Made by a program: the position numbers and the translations under genes. A stretch of 64,000 nucleotides of DNA from NCBI RefSeq assembly GCF_004299445.1, contig NZ_SCTC01000033.1, forward strand, positions 1 to 64,000. Direction: 5' to 3'. The stretch comes from Phenylobacterium sp. (GTDB taxonomy: Bacteria > Pseudomonadota > Alphaproteobacteria > Caulobacterales > Caulobacteraceae). The notes under the pieces were generated by a model, which saw only the letters and a list, made by a program, of their open reading frames with translations, made no database searches and was not told where the DNA came from. Of this stretch, positions 7,444-17,085 are shown piece by piece; the first letter of the stretch is position 1, and every line of letters starts with the position of its first letter.

Positions 7444-9288
7444 TTGGTCCACGCCCATGTCGCCACCGGCCGCTTCAGCGGCCCCGGGTCCGTCGAGGCC
7501 AAGGACGCCAGGTTCAACTTCTGGGGCTCGATGGGCGACCTGATGGCGCTGGTCATGCGCTCGGGCGCGCCGCAGCTGCGGTTGCGGATCGGGGCGGCGC
7601 TGGTGCTGGTGGTGGTGGGCAAGCTGTGCGGCGTGCTGGCCCCGGTCATGCTGGGCGACGCGATCAACACGCTGAGCCCGGTCCAGCAGGGCGGGCTGGT
7701 GGTGGGGGCCAGCTTCGTGGGCCTGGCGGTGGCGTTCGCGGTGTTGCGGCTGCTGGCCGCGTGCGCGCCCTATGCCCGCGACGCGATCTTCACCCGAGTT
7801 TCGCAGTCGACCATGGCGCGGGCGGCGGTGGAGAGCTTCGGGCACGCGCTGTCGCTGTCGCTGGACTTCCACCAGACCAAGCAGACCGGCGCGCTCTCGC
7901 GGGTGATCGACCGCGGCGCGCGCTCGACCGACTTCCTGATCCGCAGCCTGATCTTCAACCTGGGCCCCACCTTCGTGGAGCTGATCCTGGCCATGGCGGT
8001 GATGGTGGTGCGCCTGGACTGGCGTTTCGCCCTGACGGCGTTCGCCACGCTGGTGGTCTATGCGGTCGTCACCTTCAAGATCACCGACTGGCGGCTGTCG
8101 CACCGGCGCGAGCTGAACGACGCCGAGACGCGCGCGGCGGGCCTCTCCTCGGACGCCCTGATGAATTACGAGACCCTGAAGGCCTTCGGCGCCGAGGACC
8201 GGCTGGTCGACAGCTATGGCCGCGCCATGGCCCGGTATGTGGACGCCAGCGCCCGGGCCAACGGATCGCTGAACGCCCTGAACGGCGCCCAGTCGCTGAT
8301 CCTGAACGTGGGCCTGGCGGCGCTGACCGTGATGGCCGGCTACGAGGTGGCGGGCGGGCGGCTGCAGCTGGGCGACATCACCATGGCGGTGCTGCTGCTC
8401 TCCAGCCTCTATGCGCCTCTGGGCATGCTGGGCTTCCAGTACCGCGAGATCCGCCAGGGGCTGATCGACATGGAGCAGATGGTCGCGCTCCAGAAGATCA
8501 CGCCCGACATCGTCGACGCCGCCGCCGCCCGGCCGTTGCCGCCGGCCAGCGGGCAGGGGGCGGCGCTGGCCTTCGAACACGTGAGCTACCGCCACGACGC
8601 GCGCGCCTCGGGCCTGCTGGACGTGACCTTTGTGGCGCGACCCGGCCAGACCGTCGCGCTGGTCGGCCCCTCGGGATCGGGCAAGACCACCGCCGTGCGG
8701 CTGGCCATGCGCCTCTTGGACCCGCAGGAAGGCCGGGTGACCCTGGACGGCGTCGACCTGCGTGAGGTGCGGCAGACGGATCTGCGCCGCGCCGTGGCGC
8801 TGGTGCCGCAGGACGTGGCGCTGTTCAACGACACCCTCTACGCCAATGTCGCCTTCGCCCGCCCCGGCGCGACGCCGGAAGAGGTGCGCGCCGCCGCGGA
8901 CGCCGCCGAGCTGGGGCCGTTCATCGACGGGCTGCCCAGCGGGATGGAGACCCGGGTGGGGGAGCGGGGCCTGAAGCTGTCGGGCGGCGAGCGGCAGCGG
9001 GTGGGCATCGCGCGTGCGCTGCTGGCCAACCCGCGCCTGCTGATCCTCGACGAAGCCACCAGCGCGCTGGACGGGCCGACCGAGGCGGCGATCCAGGAGA
9101 CCCTGCGCAAGGTGAAGGCCGGGCGCACCACCCTGGTGATCGCCCACCGCCTGTCGACCATCGTCGACGCCGACCAGATCCTGGTTCTGCGCCGGGGCCG
9201 CATCGCCGAGCAGGGGACGCACGCCGAGCTTCTGGCGAAGACCGGGGAGTACGCGGCCCTGTGGCGGCGCCAGACCCGTGAGGCCTGA
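7444..9288 (+). CDS. Atm1/HMT1-type ABC exporter (fused permease and ATPase)
   Basis: A 614-residue half-transporter. Six membrane helices lie at about residues 48-340, with the coupling region MNYETLKAFGAED. The ATPase domain follows: Walker A GPSGSGKTT at about 415, signature LSGGERQRVGIARALL, Walker B LLILDEATSALD, and the H-loop AHRLST. Sequence and length fit the ABCB7/Atm1 class, which exports glutathione-linked compounds connected to Fe-S or heavy-metal homeostasis. The TTG at 7444 has AGGAG 12 bases upstream; the next ATG is at 7531. It acts as an inner-membrane homodimer. Confidence 0.88.
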   Translation: MVHAHVATGRFSGPGSVEAKDARFNFWGSMGDLMALVMRSGAPQLRLRIGAALVLVVVGKLCGVLAPVMLGDAINTLSPVQQGGLVVGASFVGLAVAFAVLRLLAACAPYARDAIFTRVSQSTMARAAVESFGHALSLSLDFHQTKQTGALSRVIDRGARSTDFLIRSLIFNLGPTFVELILAMAVMVVRLDWRFALTAFATLVVYAVVTFKITDWRLSHRRELNDAETRAAGLSSDALMNYETLKAFGAEDRLVDSYGRAMARYVDASARANGSLNALNGAQSLILNVGLAALTVMAGYEVAGGRLQLGDITMAVLLLSSLYAPLGMLGFQYREIRQGLIDMEQMVALQKITPDIVDAAAARPLPPASGQGAALAFEHVSYRHDARASGLLDVTFVARPGQTVALVGPSGSGKTTAVRLAMRLLDPQEGRVTLDGVDLREVRQTDLRRAVALVPQDVALFNDTLYANVAFARPGATPEEVRAAADAAELGPFIDGLPSGMETRVGERGLKLSGGERQRVGIARALLANPRLLILDEATSALDGPTEAAIQETLRKVKAGRTTLVIAHRLSTIVDADQILVLRRGRIAEQGTHAELLAKTGEYAALWRRQTREA

Positions 9289-9294
9289 CCGGCG

Positions 9295-9711
9295 CTAGGC
9301 GTCCAGCGGCGGGATGATCCCGCGGCTTACCGACAGCCCCAGCGCGAGGCTCCGTCCGATCATCCGCGAACGCTCGACGAAGAGGTCCGCGGCGGCCGGG
9401 GGGCAGACCTCGCGCGCCGTACGTTCGAAGAGATCGAGCCACAGGGGAAAGTGCTCGTCCCGGATGTCGGGCCGCCGGGCGTGGGCGGCCATCGGCGAGC
9501 CCTTGAAGCGCCCCGTCATCAGCAGCACGGACGACCAGAAATCGCAGAGCTTGGCGAGGTGCTCGTCCCAGTCGGCGATGGCGTCGTTGAAGATCGGCCC
9601 CAGCACGGGATCCTCGCGCACGCGGCCGTAGAAGGTGTGGACCTGGCGCCGGATCAGCGCCTCATCGACCCCGGCGGGGGCGCCGGGGCCGATGCGCGGT
9701 TTCGCGTCCAT
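9295..9711 (-). CDS. Group III truncated haemoglobin
   Basis: A 138-residue globin. It starts [20 protein letters not shown] and shows the group III pattern: HTFYGRVREDPVLGPIFN in the B-E region, DFWSSVLLMTGRFKGSPM, and the proximal histidine in RDEHFPLWLDLF. Such globins bind O2 and NO, and some protect against nitrosative stress. The ATG shares one base with the TGA of the alternative oxidase gene (TGATG at 9713-9709), so the two are translationally coupled. The pairing suggests a joint role in NO- or low-oxygen respiration. Confidence 0.88.
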   Translation of the reverse strand: MDAKPRIGPGAPAGVDEALIRRQVHTFYGRVREDPVLGPIFNDAIADWDEHLAKLCDFWSSVLLMTGRFKGSPMAAHARRPDIRDEHFPLWLDLFERTAREVCPPAAADLFVERSRMIGRSLALGLSVSRGIIPPLDA

Positions 9712-10403
9712 CAGGCGGCGTCGCGCCAGTGCGGCTGGAGCTGCTCGTGCGGCCAGGCGGCGGGGATCACCTGCGGCTGGGCCAGTCCGCCCAGTTCGTT
9801 GGCGAAGCTGTGGTTGACGTCGCGGTGGTGAGTCTCGTCGGCGCGGACCACCTCGACCACGTCGCGCAGCGTGGCGTCGGCCGGCAGGTTCCAGTAGCGG
9901 ATCGCCAGCGCCGGAGCCGCCACGTTGGGCGAGCGGCCCTCGTCGATCTCGGCGAGGTAGTGGGTGTAGCTCACCACCGCCTCCTCCTCGAAGTAGCCCA
10001 CGACCCGGTGCGCGGTCTTCGGCGAGACGAGGTAGAGGCCGAAGAAGAACATGTAGAAGACCCATTGGGCGGCCACGACCACGAAGCGCTCGAAGGCGGT
10101 GGGCTTGGCGACCTCGATGAAGGTCATCAGGTGCATCCGCTCGTTCTCGGCCTCGTCCATGAGCGTCTTGATCCACCCGCGGTCGTCGCACATCCGGCGC
10201 AGGCACTTCAGGTGATTGAGCGTGGCGCCGACCATGCCGGGCACCGCCGCGACGGTCTCGAGCACCACGGCGCGGTGGCCGTAGCGCTTGGCGAAGAAGG
10301 TGTCGGCGCAGAACCGCAGCGCCTTGACGAAGCCGAACGCGATGCGGTCGGACGCGCCGCGCGGCGGGTGGTGGATCGTGAGGTCTACGAGGGGAGCGTT
10401 CAT
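9711..10403 (-). CDS. aox: Alternative oxidase (AOX), di-iron ubiquinol oxidase
   Basis: A 230-residue membrane-surface quinol oxidase. It reduces O2 to water without pumping protons and resists cyanide and NO. The di-iron ligands are visible in the expected order: the ExxH of ENERMH, the glutamate in [11 protein letters not shown], and the second ExxH in [11 protein letters not shown]. Hydrophobic helices at about residues 110-135 ([19 protein letters not shown]) attach it to the inner membrane. The start [13 protein letters not shown] at 10403 is preferred over an upstream ATG that adds nine residues. AOX is sporadic in bacteria. It is co-transcribed with the truncated haemoglobin. Confidence 0.9.
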   Translation of the reverse strand: MNAPLVDLTIHHPPRGASDRIAFGFVKALRFCADTFFAKRYGHRAVVLETVAAVPGMVGATLNHLKCLRRMCDDRGWIKTLMDEAENERMHLMTFIEVAKPTAFERFVVVAAQWVFYMFFFGLYLVSPKTAHRVVGYFEEEAVVSYTHYLAEIDEGRSPNVAAPALAIRYWNLPADATLRDVVEVVRADETHHRDVNHSFANELGGLAQPQVIPAAWPHEQLQPHWRDAA

Positions 10404-10497
10404 CGGGATAACCCTTGGTCGATCGGCCAATCACGCTGGCCGCTACTGACCCTGAGATAGGCCTGCGCGCCCCCCGCCGCCATTGCGGTGCGCTCCC

Positions 10498-10511
10498 TAA
10501 GTACCGGTACG
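10498..10511. promoter_or_regulatory. Small palindrome upstream of the oxidase/globin operon
   Basis: AAGTACCGGTAC contains the perfect palindrome GTACCGGTAC, about 95 bases upstream of the alternative oxidase start in an otherwise featureless 127-base gap. It could be an operator for NO- or redox-responsive control, but it does not match a regulator box that I know. Confidence 0.2.
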
Positions 10512-10530
10512 GAGAACTTGGCCTTGGGCC

Positions 10531-11064
10531 CTAGCCGAGCGCTTTGCCCATGCGCACCAGGGGCACGGGCGCGCCCCCGCGGGCGTCCTCGATGGCCTCG
10601 ATGTCCTCGTAGCCGCACTGGCTGTAGAGCGCGCGGCCCGACAGGGTGGCCATCAGCTCCACGCGCCTGAACCCCTCGGCGCCGGCCGCGGCCTCGCACA
10701 GCCGCAGGATCAGCCGGCCCACGCCGCGGCGGGCGAAGGCGGGATGCGTGTACATGGCCCGCACACGCGCCGGCTCGGTCGCGGGGTCGAGGAGGGCGGC
10801 GTCGCGGCCCGGGGTGTGATCGCCGCCGTAGAGGGTGGCGCGCCGGCTCCAGCCGCCGCAGCCGGCGATGGTCTCGCCGTCCAGCACCATGAAGTAGGTG
10901 CCGTCCGCCAGGAGTTGCCGGTCCAGCCCCATGATCATCCGGCTGGACGCGATCTGCGCAGGGTCCAGGAACCCCTTCTGCAGCTCGGCGATCGCGGCCT
11001 CCATCACCTCGGCCAGCGCCGGCGCGTCGGCGGGCGTGGCGATCCGGTGCGTCAGTCCGCCCAA
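10531..11064 (-). CDS. GNAT-family N-acetyltransferase
   Basis: A 177-residue acetyltransferase. The acetyl-CoA binding motif appears as VRAMYTHPAFARRGVGRLIL (about residues 104-123), followed by LYSQCGYEDIEAIE, the usual C-terminal beta-bulge region. The substrate is unknown. The only plausible start is a TTG at 11064, placed in frame two codons after the TAG of the upstream efflux gene, so expression probably depends on translational coupling to that gene. It closes the minus-strand efflux operon. Confidence 0.75.
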   Translation of the reverse strand: MGGLTHRIATPADAPALAEVMEAAIAELQKGFLDPAQIASSRMIMGLDRQLLADGTYFMVLDGETIAGCGGWSRRATLYGGDHTPGRDAALLDPATEPARVRAMYTHPAFARRGVGRLILRLCEAAAGAEGFRRVELMATLSGRALYSQCGYEDIEAIEDARGGAPVPLVRMGKALG

Positions 11065-11067
11065 CGG

Positions 11068-14000
11068 CTACTCGGCCGCGCGCGGGATGTCGTCGGCGCC
11101 GCGCGGGGTCTCGACGGTGCGCGCCCGCGTCGGGGGCTTGCGGCCCGGCATGTGGTCGCGCACCCAGCCGAAGCGGCGGGAATAGACCTTGGGCGCGGCC
11201 AGCATCACCGGGGTCAGCACCAGGGTCAGCAGGGTCGCGAACGACAGCCCCCACACCACCGAGGCCGACAGCTGGACCCACCAGGTGGAGCCCGGCGCCT
11301 TGTACTCGATGTGGCCGGTGTGGAAGTTCGGGTGGATCTGGAACATCAGCGGCAGCAGGCCCACCACCGTCACCAGGGTCGTCAGCACCACCGGCCGGAA
11401 CCGCTGGGCCGCCGCCCGGATCGCCGCCTCGTCCGCCGCATAGCCCTCGTGTCGGAGGTGATAGAAGGTGTCGACCAGCACGATGTTGTGGCCCACGACC
11501 ACCCCGAACAGCGCCACAACCCCTGTGCCCAGCATGATCACCGAGATGTAGGGGAAGGTGTTCCCAAGGTTGACCTGAACCCCCAGGAACACGCCAACCG
11601 TCGACAGGACGACCGCGAACAGGGTCACCAGCACCCCGTAGAAGCTGTTGAACTGCCACAGCAGGATCACGAACATCATGAAGAGGCTGGCGGCCATGGC
11701 CGCGGCGAAGAAGCCGACGGCTTCCTGGCCCTCCTCGTCGGCGCCGATGAACTTCCAGGTGACGGCGTTGTAGGGCTCCAGCGCTTTCTGCAGCGAGGGG
11801 CGCAGCTCGGCGATCTTGAGGTTCGATGCCGCATCGCCCTCGGTGTTGGCCTGCACGATCACCAGTCGCTGGCCGTCTCGACGCTGGATCTGGGTGACCT
11901 GCTGAGCCGGCACCCGCTTGATGAAGTAGCTGGCGGGCACCGGGCCCGTCGGCGTGGTGATCTTGAGCTGTTCCAGCGCGGCCACGTTGCGGTCGAGGGG
12001 CGGGAAGCGGACGCGGATGTCCAGCTCGTCCTCGGCGTCGTCGGGGCGGAAGCGGCCCATCAGCACGCCGCCGGTCAGGAACTGGATGGTCTGGCCCACC
12101 GACAGCACGTCCACGCCGTACCGGCCGGCGGCTTCGCGATCGACCGTCAGGTTCCATTCGATGCCGGGCGAGGTGCGGTTGTCCTCCAGCTCGATCAGCT
12201 GGCGGTCCTGGGCGAAGCGGGCCTTCACCACCTCGGCCGCGGCGTTGAGCTGAGACGGGTCGTGGCTGGAGAGCTGGACCTGGATGTCCTTGCCCACCGG
12301 AGGGCCGTTCTGCGGCCCGCGGACCTCGAGCTGCAGGCCGGCGATCTGGCCCAGCTTGCTGCGCACCTCGTTCTCGATGTCGTAGCCGCTGAGGCCCTCG
12401 GCGATGCGTTCCTCGTAGTCGATGAAATCGACGCGGATGCGGCCCACGGTGTCGTTGGGCGCCGAGTTCGGCCCGCCGTTCGAGGTGAAGCCGCCCGAGC
12501 GGACGTAGATCGACTCCACGCCCTTGATACCGTTCAGGCGTTGCTCGACCTGCTGGGTCAGGGCGTCCTGCGCCTCGGGTGAGAGGTTGCCGCGCGCCTT
12601 GACGAACACCTGCACGAACTCAGGCTCGTCGGAGAAGAAGAATTCGGTCCTGTGCGGGGTGACCACGAACCAGGCGATGATCGCCGCCACCAGCACGAAG
12701 CCGCCTGCGAACGTGCGGGTCGGATGATGGGTCATCGAAGTCAGGGTGCGGGCGTACCAGCCCATGAAACCCTTCATCTCGCGAGGGTCGCCGTGCTCGG
12801 ACTTGGCGATTTCGGCCAGGTGTTCCTCGTCCACGGCCGCCTTGCGGGCGAACAGCGAGCCCAGGGCGGGCGTGAAGATCAGGGCCACGAAGATCGACGC
12901 GCCCAGCACGAAGAACAGGGTCAGCGGCAGGAAGCTCATGAACTTCCCGGCGATCGAGTTCCAGAACATGAAGGGCACGAAGGCGCACAGCGTTGTCAGC
13001 GTGCCGTTGGCCACCGGCCAGAACATCCGCTTGCCGGCCAGGGTGAAGGCTTCTTCCTTGGGCAGGCCCTCGGCCATCCGCCGGTCGGCGTACTCCACCA
13101 CCACGATGCCGCCGTCGACCAGGATGCCGACCGCGAGCACGAGGCCGAACATCACCATCATGTTCAGCGTCACGCCCATGCCGGTCATGATCAGGAAGGC
13201 CAGCAGGAAGCAGATCGGGATCGAGGCGCCGACCATCAGCCCCTGGCGGATTCCCAGGCTGGCGACGATGATCATCATCACCAGCAGGCTGGCCATCAGC
13301 AGGCCGGATTCGAGCACGACCAGGGTGCGCCCGATGAACTCGCTCTCGTCGTAGAGGTAGTCCAGCCTGACCGTCGACGGCCACTTCTTGGCCTCGGCCT
13401 CGGTCACCTTCTGCACGGTCTTCACCGTCTCGAGGATGTTGGCGCCGCCGCGCTTGGACACCTCGAGGATGAAGGCCGGGTGGCCGTTGAAGCGGCTGAT
13501 CGAGCTGGCTTCCTTGAACGTGCGGCGCACGTCGCCAATGTCGCCCAGGGTGACCACGCGGTCGCCGTTCTTCTTGATCGGCAGCGCCAGGATGTCGTCG
13601 GGCTTCTCGACGACGCCCGGCACCTTCACGGCGAACTGGCCGGCGCCCGAACGCAGGTTGCCCGCGGGGACGAGCTGGTTGTTGCGGCCGATCACCTGGG
13701 CGATCTCGCCGGTGGTGACGTTGTAGGCCTCCATCCGCAGCGGATCGATCAGGACTTCGAGCACCTCTTCGCGCCCGCCGGCCATGAAGACTTCCAGCAC
13801 GCCCTCGGTGCCCTCCAGGCGCTCCTTCAGGGCGGTGGTGATGCGGTGGAGCTCGCGCTCGGGCGCCGAGCCCGAGATGACGATGCCGATGATCGGCTCG
13901 CCCGAGAAGTTCTGCTCCTGGATGATCGGCTCTTCGGCGTCGGGCGGGAACTTGCCCCGCGCCAGATCGACCTTGGCGCGGACGTCCTCCAGCGCCTTGT

Positions 14001-14310
14001 CCTTGTCGAAGTCGGCTTCGAACTCGAGGGTGACGATGGCCGAGCCCTGGCGGGCCACGCCGTTCATCGACTCGATGCCTTCCATCGTCTGGAGCTCGAG
14101 CTCCAGCGGCTTGACCAGCAGGCGCTCGGAGTCCTCGGGCGACACGCCGGGGTAGGGCACGATCACCGAGATGTAGGGCAGGTCGATGTCGGGTTCGGAT
14201 TCCCGGGGCATGTTCAGGTAGGCGAACAGGCCGAACAGCGCGGCGATCAGGGTGACGCCCAGCACCACCTTGCGCCGCTTGATGGCTCCGTCGATCAGGG
14301 GGCCGATCAT
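11068..14310 (-). CDS. RND efflux pump inner-membrane permease (AcrB-like)
   Basis: A 1080-residue RND transporter of full family length. It has the duplicated layout: TM1 near residues 12-30, a large periplasmic loop (YPGVSPEDSERLLVKPLELE is typical), and TM2-6 with GLVLAVGILVDGGIVVVEYA, the TM4 segment that carries proton-relay acidic residues. A second loop follows, then TM8-12 (GTGVVALFGVVVGHNIVLVD). The ATG at 14310 has GGAGGG close upstream. The adaptor gene precedes it by 25 bases. No outer-membrane factor is present here, so it must borrow one. Substrates are unknown. Confidence 0.9.
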   Translation of the reverse strand: MIGPLIDGAIKRRKVVLGVTLIAALFGLFAYLNMPRESEPDIDLPYISVIVPYPGVSPEDSERLLVKPLELELQTMEGIESMNGVARQGSAIVTLEFEADFDKDKALEDVRAKVDLARGKFPPDAEEPIIQEQNFSGEPIIGIVISGSAPERELHRITTALKERLEGTEGVLEVFMAGGREEVLEVLIDPLRMEAYNVTTGEIAQVIGRNNQLVPAGNLRSGAGQFAVKVPGVVEKPDDILALPIKKNGDRVVTLGDIGDVRRTFKEASSISRFNGHPAFILEVSKRGGANILETVKTVQKVTEAEAKKWPSTVRLDYLYDESEFIGRTLVVLESGLLMASLLVMMIIVASLGIRQGLMVGASIPICFLLAFLIMTGMGVTLNMMVMFGLVLAVGILVDGGIVVVEYADRRMAEGLPKEEAFTLAGKRMFWPVANGTLTTLCAFVPFMFWNSIAGKFMSFLPLTLFFVLGASIFVALIFTPALGSLFARKAAVDEEHLAEIAKSEHGDPREMKGFMGWYARTLTSMTHHPTRTFAGGFVLVAAIIAWFVVTPHRTEFFFSDEPEFVQVFVKARGNLSPEAQDALTQQVEQRLNGIKGVESIYVRSGGFTSNGGPNSAPNDTVGRIRVDFIDYEERIAEGLSGYDIENEVRSKLGQIAGLQLEVRGPQNGPPVGKDIQVQLSSHDPSQLNAAAEVVKARFAQDRQLIELEDNRTSPGIEWNLTVDREAAGRYGVDVLSVGQTIQFLTGGVLMGRFRPDDAEDELDIRVRFPPLDRNVAALEQLKITTPTGPVPASYFIKRVPAQQVTQIQRRDGQRLVIVQANTEGDAASNLKIAELRPSLQKALEPYNAVTWKFIGADEEGQEAVGFFAAAMAASLFMMFVILLWQFNSFYGVLVTLFAVVLSTVGVFLGVQVNLGNTFPYISVIMLGTGVVALFGVVVGHNIVLVDTFYHLRHEGYAADEAAIRAAAQRFRPVVLTTLVTVVGLLPLMFQIHPNFHTGHIEYKAPGSTWWVQLSASVVWGLSFATLLTLVLTPVMLAAPKVYSRRFGWVRDHMPGRKPPTRARTVETPRGADDIPRAAE

Positions 14311-14335
14311 GATTCCCTCCAGGACCCTCCCGACG

Positions 14336-15406
14336 CTAGCGCGTCTGGACGATCCGAACCTTCTGGCCGTCGGCCACGAACGACTGGCCCACCGTGATCA
14401 CGTTGACCGCGCCGGAAAGGCCGCTCACCCACATGCCCTGTGCGGTCTCTTCCTGGACCGTCACGGGGGCGAACGCCACTCGGCCGTCGGGCAGCACATG
14501 ACGCACGCCCTGGCGGCCCGCCGCGTCCAGAACCAGCGTCGAAACCGGCACCAGATGCGACGACCCTGTGCCCGACGCGACGCGCAACTCGGCCGACAGG
14601 CCCGAACGAACGTTCATCTGCGCGTTCGGGACAGCCACCTCGACGTGGTAGGTCCGCGTCTGGGGATCGGCGTCGCGCGAAACATAGCGCACCTTGCCGC
14701 TCAGCGTCTGGCCGGAAACCAGCTTGGCGGTCGCGGGCGCGCCGACCCGCAGGTTCGCCGCCTGGGTCTCGGGCACGTCGCCCACCACCAGCAGCGGGTT
14801 CAACTCGATCAGGGTGCCGCAGGGCTGGCCCGGCGAGAGATAGGTCCCGACCTCGGCGTCGCGCCGGTCGAAGACGCCCGAGAACGGCGCGCGGATCTCG
14901 ACCTGGCGCAGCGCGATCTCGGCGGCGCGCACCTGGGCGGTGGCGGCGTCGAGGTTGGCCTGGGCCTCCAGCACCTGGGTCTCGGAGCGATAGCCCTTGG
15001 CGGCGAGGTCGGCCGCGGCTTTGCGCTGGAGCTGCCGCGACTTCAGCACGGCGCGCGCCTGGTCCAGGCTGGCCTGGCGGGCGTCGACGGCCAGGCGGCA
15101 CAGCACCTGGCCCTGCCGCACGAAGCTGCCCTCGGCGGCCGGCACGGCGGCGACCACGCCGGCGGTCTCCGAGCGCACCACGACGCTGCGCGCCGCCTCG
15201 GTGCGGCCGCGCATCAGCACCTGGACTTCACGCAAGGTGGGCGGGGTCAGCTTGACCTGGACGCTGGGCGGGCCGGCCGCGGCCGCGGCAGGCGTGGGCT
15301 TGGCGTTCGCCGTCTTGTTGCGACCGAACAGCGTATTGATCCCGAAGAACAGGATCAGCACGCCCGCAATGGCGAGGATCACAACGTATTGTGACTTCAA
15401 ACGCAT
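14336..15406 (-). CDS. RND efflux periplasmic adaptor (HlyD/AcrA family)
   Basis: A 356-residue adaptor with a single N-terminal membrane helix (VVILAIAGVLILFFGINTLF). A barrel-sandwich half-motif (GVVAAVPAAEGSFVRQGQVL), an alpha-hairpin with heptad-like Ala/Leu/Gln spacing at about residues 112-165 and the returning lipoyl half (IRAPFSGVFDRRDAEVG) follow, then beta-barrel and membrane-proximal domains. It links the permease encoded 25 bases downstream to an outer-membrane channel. First gene of the efflux operon; its promoter should lie in the divergent gap with the glyoxalase gene. Confidence 0.9.
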   Translation of the reverse strand: MRLKSQYVVILAIAGVLILFFGINTLFGRNKTANAKPTPAAAAAGPPSVQVKLTPPTLREVQVLMRGRTEAARSVVVRSETAGVVAAVPAAEGSFVRQGQVLCRLAVDARQASLDQARAVLKSRQLQRKAAADLAAKGYRSETQVLEAQANLDAATAQVRAAEIALRQVEIRAPFSGVFDRRDAEVGTYLSPGQPCGTLIELNPLLVVGDVPETQAANLRVGAPATAKLVSGQTLSGKVRYVSRDADPQTRTYHVEVAVPNAQMNVRSGLSAELRVASGTGSSHLVPVSTLVLDAAGRQGVRHVLPDGRVAFAPVTVQEETAQGMWVSGLSGAVNVITVGQSFVADGQKVRIVQTR

Positions 15407-15646
15407 AAAGCCGTATCCCCAGTCTCAGCAGAGTGCGCCGTGGACCCCACCACACGCAGGCGCCGTCTGATCGCGGCCTGTCCTGCTTTTGATGCCGCCG
15501 TTATGCCAGCGCAAATGAAATTGCGGTCACACAACGACCCGGGTCTAATACGCCATTGCGAGCCTGGATTGCACTGTGACGCGGGAACGCGTTGCGCGCG
15601 ACCCCATCCTCGCCGCCGTCTTACGCGGCAAACGAACCGTCCGCCA

Positions 15647-16114
15647 GTGGACCCGAACACGGACCCGACAGCCTTGCGATATCTGCACACCATGGTCCGC
15701 GTGACCGATCTCGACGCTTCCCTCGCGTTCTACTGTGACAAGCTGGGGCTTAAGGAAGTCTCCCGCGTGGAGAACGAGGCCGGCCGTTTCACCCTGGTCT
15801 TCCTTTGCGCGCCGGGCGACGAGGCCGCGGCCCGCGAGAACAGGGCCCCCACGGTGGAACTTACCTACAACTGGGATCCCGAGGCCTATTCCGGCGGCCG
15901 AAATTTCGGTCACCTGGCCTATGCCGTCGACGACATCTACGCGGTCTGCCAGCGCCTGAAGGACGGCGGCGTGATCATCAACCGGCCGCCCCGCGACGGC
16001 CGCATGGCCTTCATCCGCTCGCCCGACAACATCTCGGTCGAGTTGCTCCAGGCCGGCCCGGCGTTGCCCCTGGCGGAACCCTGGGCCTCGATGCCGAATG
16101 TGGGGAGCTGGTAG
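15647..16114 (+). CDS. gloA: Lactoylglutathione lyase (glyoxalase I)
   Basis: Glyoxalase I isomerises the methylglyoxal-glutathione hemithioacetal to S-lactoylglutathione. All four metal ligands of the family are visible: His in LRYLHTMVRV, Glu in TVELTYNW, His in NFGHLAYAVDD and Glu in ISVELLQ. The start is uncertain: GTG at 15647 or TTG at 15674 (directly before RYLHTMV). The frame is open to 15440 but the upstream residues are not conserved-looking. Neither start has a strong ribosome-binding site. Cytosolic detoxification enzyme, monocistronic here. Confidence 0.85.
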   Translation: MDPNTDPTALRYLHTMVRVTDLDASLAFYCDKLGLKEVSRVENEAGRFTLVFLCAPGDEAAARENRAPTVELTYNWDPEAYSGGRNFGHLAYAVDDIYAVCQRLKDGGVIINRPPRDGRMAFIRSPDNISVELLQAGPALPLAEPWASMPNVGSW

Positions 16115-16197
16115 CGCTCTGCTTGTGAGCTTGTCTCACGAGCGCGGGGCCGAATCGTCGTTTGCTGTCGGCTACGGGCCGGGACGACAGTCTGGGC

Positions 16198-16991
16198 ATG
16201 AAGCGCGACGATCTCATCGCCGGGTTCACGGCCGCCGCCGACGCCCATGAGGGCGTCGAGGCCCTGCTGCTGGGCGGAAGTCTCGGGCGCGGGAGGGCGA
16301 CGCCTACAGCGATGTCGACCTCATTATCGTAACCTCTCCGGCCGCGCACGCGGCGTTCGTCGAGGGCGTCCGCCCTTGGGCCGCGAGCATCGCGCCGCCT
16401 GTGCTGTGGCGACAGATCTATCCGGGACTTCCGCTCTTCCACGCGGTGACGGCGGACTACCTGCGCTACGACATCACCGTGACCACGGCGCAGCACGTGG
16501 CCGAGAGCGCGGACCGCGTGCGCTCGCTGGTGGACAAGACGTGGATCCATGCGCGCCTGGCGCCGTCGCGGGAGCGACCGCCGCTGTCGGCGCAGGCGGT
16601 TCACGACGTCGCTGAAGAATTCCTTCGCATCCTGGGCCTGCTGCCGGTCGGCGTCGGGCGCGAGGACTGGGCGGCGGTGGCCGCGGGGGTGGGCCTTTTG
16701 CGTCAGCAACTCCAGGCGCTGATGATCCTGGAGCAGCGGCCCGTGTCGCCGCCGGGGGCGCTGGCGCTCACACGCCTGCTGCCGCCGGAGGACCTCGCGC
16801 TGCTCGCCCAAGTCGCCGCGCCGCCGGCCACCCGCGAGGGCGGGATCTCGGGCAGCCTGGCCCTGGCCAAGGCGTTCCTGCCGCGCGCCCGGCGGCTGGC
16901 GTCACAGGCGGGCGCGTCGTGGCCTCAGGAGTTGGAGACCGCCGTTCGAGACCACCTTGCCCGCGAGCTGGCCGTGGATCTGCCCGGCTAG
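16198..16991 (+). pseudogene. Nucleotidyltransferase-domain protein with a frameshift
   Basis: The ATG at 16198 starts MKRDDLIAGFTAAADAHEG and reaches LLLGGSLGRG, the first half of the pol-beta nucleotidyltransferase signature. It then leaves frame and stops at about 16332. Shifting frame at the GGGAGGG run near 16291-16297 restores EGDAYSDVDLIIV, which completes the GS...DxD metal-binding motif, and the protein continues without a break to the TAG at 16989-16991. One missing G explains everything. It is either a recent pseudogene or a sequencing error. Intact, it would be about 264 residues, like aminoglycoside-adenylyltransferase-type or MNT-like enzymes. Confidence 0.75.
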
Positions 16992-17085
16992 CTGGGCGAC
17001 CGCCTGCATCCGGCGGATCATGGCCTCCGGCTGGTGAAACCCGGGGAAGAGGAACACTATCGGCTCCTGTCGCAAGGAGGCCCGC

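Noticed and set aside
7312..9222. A 636-codon antisense open frame opposite the ABC exporter
   Set aside because: High-GC codon bias leaves long stop-free antisense frames. It is His/Gln/Arg-rich without motifs, while the sense strand encodes a complete ABC transporter. The same applies to antisense frames opposite the RND pump, acyl-CoA dehydrogenase and esterase genes.
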